Below, piece after piece: positions 58,177 to 64,000 of a stretch of 64,000 nt of DNA. Every line of letters begins with the position of its first letter. Within the stretch, counting starts at the first letter, position 1. This DNA comes from Chryseobacterium soli (lineage in GTDB: Bacteria; Bacteroidota; Bacteroidia; Flavobacteriales; Weeksellaceae). The notes below the pieces were generated by a model. The model was given only the letters and a program-made list of their open reading frames with translations. It did no database searches and was not told the DNA's origin. A program made the translations under genes and the position numbers. The DNA lies in assembly GCF_000737705.1 (NCBI RefSeq), contig NZ_JPRH01000001.1:434001-498000 (forward strand). The letters run 5' to 3'.

Positions 58177-59730
58177 TTATAAAAATTTATTTTCTACCAA
58201 TACCCAGAGCCTCTGGGCATATTCATCCACTTTATTCCATTTTCTGTCGTAATAAAGGTCACTAAGATATTCTTTCGCGTCTTTCAGCGTTTTGAATTGA
58301 TTTAAATAGTCTATAGTATCGTTAAGGTCTGTCTGGCTTCCGTTAAAAAGCATTTTTGTAAAAGCAATTCTGTCGTTCAAATCCAGTTTAAATTCAGGTT
58401 TTTGCTTTTCAGCTTCCATAAAACCTGTAGGAATATTTGTTTTCAGAATGCCTCCTGTATCTTCTTTCGAAGCAGGTTTCGGCCTTTCCTGTGGAGTGCC
58501 TCTATCTAAAGGATCATCATCAAAAAGAGTTTGAACCGCCTTAAGACCTTTAATATTTGCCAGTTTAATCTTTCTTTCCATATGATATTCGTCCAGGTTT
58601 TCAAAGCTTTCATCAGAAGCATGCCTGTCGTTTTCATTTTCGGAATGAGGTTTATCGATTTCAACTATTTTTCTTCGGTCAGTAGGTTCAGCCAATGGTA
58701 CTTCTTCCTCTTTTTCCTGCGGAGAAGAATCGTGCTTAATCTCGGCAAGAATATGTTCAACACTGGAAGTATCAGTGGCCATTTCACCCTGCTCGATCGT
58801 CATGTTTGGAGCAATGAACTGCTCTTCATTCTCTTCAACCAGAATTTCATCTTCTTCAAAAGAATCTGTATCAAAAATGCTTGGAATTCTTTCGGATGGC
58901 TCTGATTTTTGTTGAACTGCTGTTTTTTCGCCATTCTCTTTAACTTCAGGTTCAAAGCTTTTCTGAATGGTTTCTTCTTCTTCAAAATCCTTTAGATTAT
59001 TTCCCTGATCATCAGAAATTTCATTTTCAAATTCATCAATTTCATTCAGCTGATTGTTAAAAATTACTTCCTCTTCAGATAAAGTATGCCTGAAAATTCC
59101 TTCATTAAAATCGTCATCGCTTTCAGGTTCAGCATTCGCCAGAATCCTTTCTTCATCTACAAAGCTTAAAACAGGGATCTGATCGTCTGAATTTTCATGA
59201 TCAGCCATTTGATTGATCTGGTTATTGAAAACAGCTTCTTCCGTCGTTTGATCATACGCGGATTTCTCCTGTACGGTTTCAGGGTGCTCCATTTCCTCTG
59301 CAAAGCTTACAATATTTTCATGAAATTCATTTTCTACAATTTCATTCAGCTGGTTGTTAAAAACCGCCTCTTCTTCCATTGTACTGCTGAATTCTTCCTG
59401 AATTCCCTCTGAACTTTCATCTATTTCATTGAATTCATTATTGAAAATAGCTTCCTCTTCCGTTACTTCATGATTAGACTCATTGGCTTCACTTCCACTG
59501 TTGGAGGAAGAAACATACGCCTGATTTTCTGAGGTTTTCCCCTGGGGATCCTGTATGAAATATTCGATGTTTTTTTCTAATAATCTTAAGAAAGAAATCC
59601 TGTTAGCAAGCTCATCTACGAGGTCCTGCTTGGAAAGTAATTCGTCAACATTATTTATTTTATCCAGAATATCAATGATATTTTTGGATTCGAAAAAAAT
59701 CTTTTCCTTTAAATCTTGGATGTTCTGCAT
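58177..59730 (-). CDS. Acidic protein with four EEAVFNNQLNEI repeats
   Basis: A 517-residue, highly acidic protein with no signal peptide. An N-terminal coiled-coil-like region (about 1-60) and a conserved-looking C-terminal region (about 445-517, with FTKMLFNGSQTDLNDTIDYL and YAQRLWVLVENKFL) flank a low-complexity middle. Within it a motif recurs four times: EEEAIFNNEFNEIDE (91-105), EEEAVFNNQLNEIVEN (119-134), TEEAVFNNQINQMADHEN (163-180) and SEEEVIFNNQLNEIDEFEN (218-236). I do not recognise the family. It precedes rsmI by two bases and is divergent from tdk. Confidence 0.75.
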   Translation of the reverse strand: MQNIQDLKEKIFFESKNIIDILDKINNVDELLSKQDLVDELANRISFLRLLEKNIEYFIQDPQGKTSENQAYVSSSNSGSEANESNHEVTEEEAIFNNEFNEIDESSEGIQEEFSSTMEEEAVFNNQLNEIVENEFHENIVSFAEEMEHPETVQEKSAYDQTTEEAVFNNQINQMADHENSDDQIPVLSFVDEERILANAEPESDDDFNEGIFRHTLSEEEVIFNNQLNEIDEFENEISDDQGNNLKDFEEEETIQKSFEPEVKENGEKTAVQQKSEPSERIPSIFDTDSFEEDEILVEENEEQFIAPNMTIEQGEMATDTSSVEHILAEIKHDSSPQEKEEEVPLAEPTDRRKIVEIDKPHSENENDRHASDESFENLDEYHMERKIKLANIKGLKAVQTLFDDDPLDRGTPQERPKPASKEDTGGILKTNIPTGFMEAEKQKPEFKLDLNDRIAFTKMLFNGSQTDLNDTIDYLNQFKTLKDAKEYLSDLYYDRKWNKVDEYAQRLWVLVENKFL

Positions 59731-59753
59731 ATAATAATCTTGTTAAAATTGCT

Positions 59754-59761
59754 TACTTTTG
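59754..59761 (+). promoter_or_regulatory. -7 promoter element of tdk
   Basis: TACTTTTG, a perfect TAnnTTTG match, 29 bases before the tdk ATG at 59791. Confidence 0.5.
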
Positions 59762-59790
59762 ATGTTAAAAATATACGGCTAATTTAACAA

Positions 59791-60381
59791 ATGTTTTTAG
59801 AAAATACAATTAATCATTCCAAACAAAGTGGTTGGATGGAAGTTATTTGTGGCTCTATGTTTTCTGGAAAAACCGAAGAGTTGATCCGAAGATTACGCAG
59901 AGCAGAAATGGCAGGACAGAATGTAGAAATTTTTAAACCCAGATTGGATACACGGTATTCTGATGGAGATGTAGTTTCGCATAATCAGAATAAGATACGC
60001 AGTACAGCAGTAGACAATCCCAACGAAATTCTTTTGCTGGCTTCCAACTGTGATGTAGTGGGAATTGACGAAGCTCAGTTTTTCGATGAAGGCATCGTGG
60101 ATATTGCCAATCAGCTGGCAAATAGCGGAGTAAGAGTCGTAATTGCAGGGTTGGATATGGACTTTTTGGGAAGACCATTTGGTCCTATGCCCAATTTAAT
60201 GGCTACTGCAGAATATGTAACGAAAGTGCATGCGATCTGCAAAAGAACGGGTAATCTTGCCAACTATTCTTTGAGAACTTCCGCAGGAAATGATCTTGTT
60301 GAATTAGGTGAAACGGAAAGCTATGAAGCAGTAAGCCGCCGCGTATTTATTGATGAAGTACTTTCTAAAAAGAGAAAATAA
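59791..60381 (+). CDS. tdk: Thymidine kinase lacking the zinc-binding cysteines
   Basis: A 196-residue type II thymidine kinase of the pyrimidine salvage pathway. P-loop GSMFSGKTEEL is at residues 21-31, IVDIANQ and GIDEAQFFDEG supply the metal/base catalytic region, and the lasso ends in SYEAVSRRVF. Bacterial enzymes of this type usually bind zinc with two CxxC pairs. Here the matching region reads AICKRTGNLANYSLR and the second pair is AVSRR, leaving a single Cys. The kinase core is intact. Confidence 0.94.
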   Translation: MFLENTINHSKQSGWMEVICGSMFSGKTEELIRRLRRAEMAGQNVEIFKPRLDTRYSDGDVVSHNQNKIRSTAVDNPNEILLLASNCDVVGIDEAQFFDEGIVDIANQLANSGVRVVIAGLDMDFLGRPFGPMPNLMATAEYVTKVHAICKRTGNLANYSLRTSAGNDLVELGETESYEAVSRRVFIDEVLSKKRK

Positions 60382-60414
60382 AATCATACCTTAGACTAAG
60401 ATTAAAACAAATCA

Positions 60415-60556
60415 CTAGGCACAAAATGACTCATCACAATTAATTGATCCTATTGTATACCCTGGTGATGAACCAAAATAACAAAAAGCTAATATTTTAA
60501 ATAAGCTGATCTTCTAAAATCAATTTCGCAAAAAGGTTAATTTTTTATTTTTCCAT
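60415..60556 (-). pseudogene. Possible decayed Gly-Gly leader Cys-rich peptide gene
   Basis: In one minus-strand frame this stretch reads KKLT, then FLRN-stop-F-stop-KIS, then a core ending CYFGSSPGYTIGSINCDESFCA and a TAG at 60417-60415. The leader part resembles KKLTxxELKxI of the peptides at 6376-7075 with stops at two positions, and the core has their C...PG...IG...C...C spacing. An ATG at 60556 is out of frame. The signal is short and no alignment was run; it may be chance. The rest of the tdk-murF gap shows nothing. Confidence 0.35.
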
Positions 60557-60629
60557 ACTGTAAATGAATTTTACGATTTGCGATTTTATCCTTTACATTT
60601 TAGAGAATAAGTAAGGCTGAAAAGGAATT

Positions 60630-63077
60630 ATGAATTATACAGTACAGGAAATTGCAGGAATTACCAATGCGCAGGTTATTGGAAACAAAGATATAGTGAT
60701 CAAAAATATAGCTTTTGACAGCAGGATCATTTATTCTACAAAAAATACTGCATTTATTGCCATCAACACTCCTAAAAACTCAGGAGAGAAGTTTATTGAA
60801 TCTGCCATTGACAGAGGCATCAATGTGATTATATCCGAGCATCAGCATCAGCAATTTGAAAATATCACCTGGATTGTTGTAGAAAATTCTGTTGAGTTCC
60901 TTCAAAAATTAGCCAAATATCATTTTGAGCATTCTCATTTACAATCCATAGGAATCACCGGAAGCAATGGGAAAACGATTTTGAAAGAATGGTTGTATCA
61001 ATGCCTGTGGAATGAATTTCCAACGGTGAAAAGCCCTAAAAGTTTCAATTCGCAGATAGGTCTTCCCCTATCGCTGCTTCAGATTAATGATAGTCATAAG
61101 CTTGGAATTTTCGAAGTGGGAATTTCCAATCCCCACGAAATGGAAAAGCTGGAAAATATATTCCATCCTGAAATCGGACTTCTTACCCATATAGGAACGG
61201 CACATGCTGCCAATTTTCAGTCTGAGGAAGAATTAATCGATGAAAAAATTACACTCTTTAAAGATTCAAAAGTCATCATCTATAATGGAGATCATCCTTT
61301 GGTTGATCAAAAAATAAAGGAATTATATTCAAGTAAAAAATTAATCTCCTATGGTTTTAAAGATGGTAATCAGGTCTTTATTAAAAATAATATTTCCCGG
61401 GAAGAAAACATTATTGTAGAATATGGTAATGAAGAAATCAGTTTTCCTGTACACCAAAGGGATGAAGCCACTTTAACGAATGCATTAGCCCTGATTACAG
61501 TATTAAAGGAGCTAGGTATCGAAAACGAAAAGATCGTAGAAAAAATCAATGCTTTAAAGGCCGTTGAAATGCGTCTTGAAGCGATTGAAGGAATTAAAGG
61601 CAATATCGTCATCAATGATTCTTTTAATCTGGATCTCGATTCTTTAAAAACAGCTTTACAGTTTTTAAATGAATACAATAAACCTCAAAAGTCTTTGGTA
61701 TTAACGGACATTGTGGGGGTAAATTCTAATTCCCAGGAATTGTATGAGGAAGTTTCAGAACTGGTTAACGAACAGAAATTTGATACCGTTTTCCTGATAG
61801 GTGATGAAATTACCAAATTTGAAGAACTTTTTAAAGCTGCAACTTTTACTTTCATTAATACTCAGGAGCTTATTGAAAGTAAACATCTTACAGAAATCAA
61901 CAATCAGATTATCCTTCTTAAAGGAGCCCGAAAATTTGAGATTGAAAAACTGAAAGATATCCTTGAACTCAGAAAGCATGACACTGTACTGGAAATCAAT
62001 CTGAACGCTATTCTTCATAATATCAACTATCATAAATCTTTGCTGAAACCAACGACCAAAATGATGGCAATGGTTAAAGCAAATGCTTATGGATTAGGAA
62101 GTTACGAAATTTCTGAATTTTTACAGCATCACCATATTGATTATCTGGGAGTTGCCTATGCCGATGAAGGGGTAGAACTCCGCAAAAAAGGAATTACCAC
62201 TCCTATCGTAGTCATGAACCCCGAGCAGCACAGCTATAAGACTATTATTGAATATAATTTAGAGCCGGAACTTTACAGCTTCAGGGTATTGGAACTTTTT
62301 TATGAAGCAGTACAAAAATCAGGATATGATAAAAAATATCCCATTCATATTAAGCTTGAAACCGGAATGCACCGTCTTGGGTTTAAAGGACCTGAACTGG
62401 ATGAACTCAGTGAAACTTTACTTCATAAAAATCTTAAGGTTCAGAGCATCCTCAGCCATTTATCATCTTCCGATATGCCGGAAGAGAAAGATTTTACGCT
62501 ACAGCAGCTGAATATTTTTGATAAAAACTCAAGTTATCTGGTAGGTAAGTTGGGATACCGGCCGATTCTTCATATTTTAAATTCTTCAGGAATAACAAGC
62601 TATACAGACCATCAGCATGATATGGTAAGAATCGGTATCGGAATGATTGGAGAATCACCAAATAGTGAAATACAGAAACAGCTTCGGTCTGTTGTAAGTT
62701 TTAAAACCGTAATTTCACAGATCTCTTCGGTAGAAAACGGAGAATCAGTAGGATACAGCAGAAAATTTAAAGCAGATCATACAACAAAAATAGCAACAAT
62801 ACCTGTGGGATATGCAGACGGTATTCCAAGGTTAATAGGAAATCAGATAGGAAGCCTCGGCGTGAATAAAAATCTTGCGCCTATTGTCGGAAATATCTGT
62901 ATGGATATGATGATGATTAATGTAGATCATATTGCCAATGTAAAAGAAGGTGACACTGTAGTTATATTTAACGCTCACCCAAGTCTGAAAGAATTTGCAT
63001 CCTACTGCAAAACGATCACCTATGAAGTATTAACATCTATTTCCCCCAGGGTGAAACGGATTTATATAAAAGATTAA
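60630..63077 (+). CDS. murF-alr: Bifunctional MurF ligase / alanine racemase
   Basis: An 815-residue fusion that makes D-alanine and adds D-Ala-D-Ala to the UDP-MurNAc tripeptide in peptidoglycan synthesis. The MurF half (1 to about 440) has P-loop SIGITGSNGKTILKEW (106-121). The Alr half begins about 455 (VLEINLNAILHNINYHK) with the PLP lysine in MAMVKANAYGLG (Lys483) and the C-terminal NICMDMMMINVD loop. The fusion is characteristic of Bacteroidota. It is followed three bases later by the patatin gene. Confidence 0.95.
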   Translation: MNYTVQEIAGITNAQVIGNKDIVIKNIAFDSRIIYSTKNTAFIAINTPKNSGEKFIESAIDRGINVIISEHQHQQFENITWIVVENSVEFLQKLAKYHFEHSHLQSIGITGSNGKTILKEWLYQCLWNEFPTVKSPKSFNSQIGLPLSLLQINDSHKLGIFEVGISNPHEMEKLENIFHPEIGLLTHIGTAHAANFQSEEELIDEKITLFKDSKVIIYNGDHPLVDQKIKELYSSKKLISYGFKDGNQVFIKNNISREENIIVEYGNEEISFPVHQRDEATLTNALALITVLKELGIENEKIVEKINALKAVEMRLEAIEGIKGNIVINDSFNLDLDSLKTALQFLNEYNKPQKSLVLTDIVGVNSNSQELYEEVSELVNEQKFDTVFLIGDEITKFEELFKAATFTFINTQELIESKHLTEINNQIILLKGARKFEIEKLKDILELRKHDTVLEINLNAILHNINYHKSLLKPTTKMMAMVKANAYGLGSYEISEFLQHHHIDYLGVAYADEGVELRKKGITTPIVVMNPEQHSYKTIIEYNLEPELYSFRVLELFYEAVQKSGYDKKYPIHIKLETGMHRLGFKGPELDELSETLLHKNLKVQSILSHLSSSDMPEEKDFTLQQLNIFDKNSSYLVGKLGYRPILHILNSSGITSYTDHQHDMVRIGIGMIGESPNSEIQKQLRSVVSFKTVISQISSVENGESVGYSRKFKADHTTKIATIPVGYADGIPRLIGNQIGSLGVNKNLAPIVGNICMDMMMINVDHIANVKEGDTVVIFNAHPSLKEFASYCKTITYEVLTSISPRVKRIYIKD

Positions 63078-63080
63078 CTT

Positions 63081-64000
63081 ATGAGAAAACTCCTGATTCT
63101 TTTATTTGTATTCCCCTTACTTTTGATTCAGTCACAAGTAAAAAAGGATTTAATTATTCCAAAAAATCCCAAAATAGGACTTTCACTTGCGGGTGGCGGA
63201 GCCAAAGGTTTTTCTCACGTTGGGGTACTTAAAATACTAGACTCATTGGGAGTGAAGGTGGATTATATTGCCGGAACCAGTATGGGGGCTATTGTCGGCG
63301 GATTATATGCCTCCGGATATTCAGGAAAGGAAATAGAAAAGATCGTAATGGATACCGATTTTTATTCTTTGATCATGGATCCCAAATCCAGACAGGAAAG
63401 TACTTTTTTTAATAAGTCTGTCGACAAATATCTTTTATCCATTCCTCTTAAAAATGGGAAGATCACCCTACCCTCTTCCATAAGCACCGGTCAGAAAAAT
63501 GTATACTTATTGAAAGAGCTTTTCAAGAATGTATCCAGTATCGATGACTTTTCAAAACTACCGATTCCTTTCATGTGTGTTGCCACCAATCTTGAGAGCG
63601 GCAATATGGAAATTTTTGAAAAAGGAGATCTTGTACAGTCTATTATGGCGAGTTCCGCATTTCCTTCTCTGATGGACCCTGTAAAAATCGGCGACAGCAT
63701 TTATATAGATGGAGCCATGTCGGTAAACTATCCATCAAAACCTTTAAAGGATAAAGGAATTGATATTGTTATCGGAGTTGATCTTAACCAGGATCTTTCT
63801 AAAAGAGAAGATTTAAATAATATCATCGCCATTCTGAACCAGGTGATTGATTTCGGTATTAAAAAAGATACAAGAAAACAATACAAATATACGGACATCA
63901 ATATCAAGCCTAATCTGAAAGGCATGACTGCTACCAGCTACGACGAAAAGAAAAAAATACTCGATAGCGGCTATGCAGAAGGCAAGAAATATACTGCTGT
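63081..64000 (+). CDS. Patatin-like phospholipase (partial, N-terminus)
   Basis: The first 306 residues of an exported patatin-family phospholipase. A signal peptide (about residues 1-18) is followed by the oxyanion loop LSLAGGGAKGFSHVGVLK, the nucleophile elbow GTSMGAIVGG (Ser in GTSMG near residue 74) and the DGA motif YIDGAMSVNYP (Asp near 213). The catalytic Ser-Asp dyad is complete. Bacteroidota members of this size usually continue into an outer-membrane barrel; that part lies beyond the window. It starts three bases after murF-alr. Confidence 0.92.
   Translation, partial: MRKLLILLFVFPLLLIQSQVKKDLIIPKNPKIGLSLAGGGAKGFSHVGVLKILDSLGVKVDYIAGTSMGAIVGGLYASGYSGKEIEKIVMDTDFYSLIMDPKSRQESTFFNKSVDKYLLSIPLKNGKITLPSSISTGQKNVYLLKELFKNVSSIDDFSKLPIPFMCVATNLESGNMEIFEKGDLVQSIMASSAFPSLMDPVKIGDSIYIDGAMSVNYPSKPLKDKGIDIVIGVDLNQDLSKREDLNNIIAILNQVIDFGIKKDTRKQYKYTDINIKPNLKGMTATSYDEKKKILDSGYAEGKKYTA

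Noticed and set aside
58177..59730. The four protein repeats read as a CRISPR or DNA-level tandem repeat
   Set aside because: The copies differ at the DNA level and have unequal spacing; the repetition is at protein level only.

Overview
The window is AT-rich chromosomal DNA from a member of the Flavobacteriia, most likely Chryseobacterium or a close relative (Weeksellaceae). This rests on several things. Many genes are preceded by a TAnnTTTG -7 element, the Bacteroidota housekeeping promoter. MurF and alanine racemase are fused. Several enzymes have the cysteine-free forms I associate with flavobacteria. Envelope proteins (TonB-dependent receptor, ExbBD-TonB, 2TM-domain proteins) are of Bacteroidota type, and there are small Gly-Gly leader peptides of the kind seen in Chryseobacterium. 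I see no rRNA, CRISPR array, insertion sequence, prophage or integrative element. The window is core genome with a few accessory islets.

Layout, left end to 20 kb: partial thiL, a hot-dog thioesterase, a HI0933-type flavoprotein, two tandem secreted TonB-C-like proteins, a DUF2306 membrane protein, a YARHG lipoprotein and a DUF2809 protein. Two secreted thioredoxin-fold proteins then diverge from a cluster of three small Cys-rich Gly-Gly leader peptides (6376-7075), the most unusual islet here. mutS, an acetyltransferase, a JmjC-like cupin, an overlooked 54-residue membrane peptide, bestrophin, a MORN-type repeat protein and a SPOUT methyltransferase follow. Next come a CBS protein with nadK, fba, accD and a SpmAB-like transporter.

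20-40 kb: exbB-exbD-tonB energises outer-membrane transport. Then come a DUF885 metallopeptidase lipoprotein, a DinB-like protein, nth divergent from bcp, and a compact minus-strand operon (TolC, SprT, mannose-1-phosphate guanylyltransferase, a secreted protein, an acetyltransferase). folC is followed by two identical tRNA-Val(UAC) genes. A surface-polysaccharide segment holds three glycosyltransferases, sufE and a small YgjV-like membrane protein, and is followed by clpC.

40-64 kb: an outer-membrane beta-barrel protein and mnmA; a LytS/LytTR two-component region in which the 2TM domain occurs four times, once fused to the kinase; a TonB-dependent receptor with a downstream periplasmic partner; a phosphopantetheinyl transferase; an AraC/GyrI-type regulator; sodC, prc, surE, an acetyltransferase, guaC, fabG and rsmI; an acidic repeat protein; tdk; murF-alr; and a partial patatin phospholipase. 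A degenerate stretch at 60415-60556 resembles the Cys-rich peptides and may be a decayed copy.

Three housekeeping enzymes (AccD, Nth, Tdk) lack the cysteines that hold zinc or an Fe-S cluster in their E. coli counterparts. Convergent gene pairs are repeatedly separated by compact bidirectional hairpins, two of which contain the stop codons themselves.
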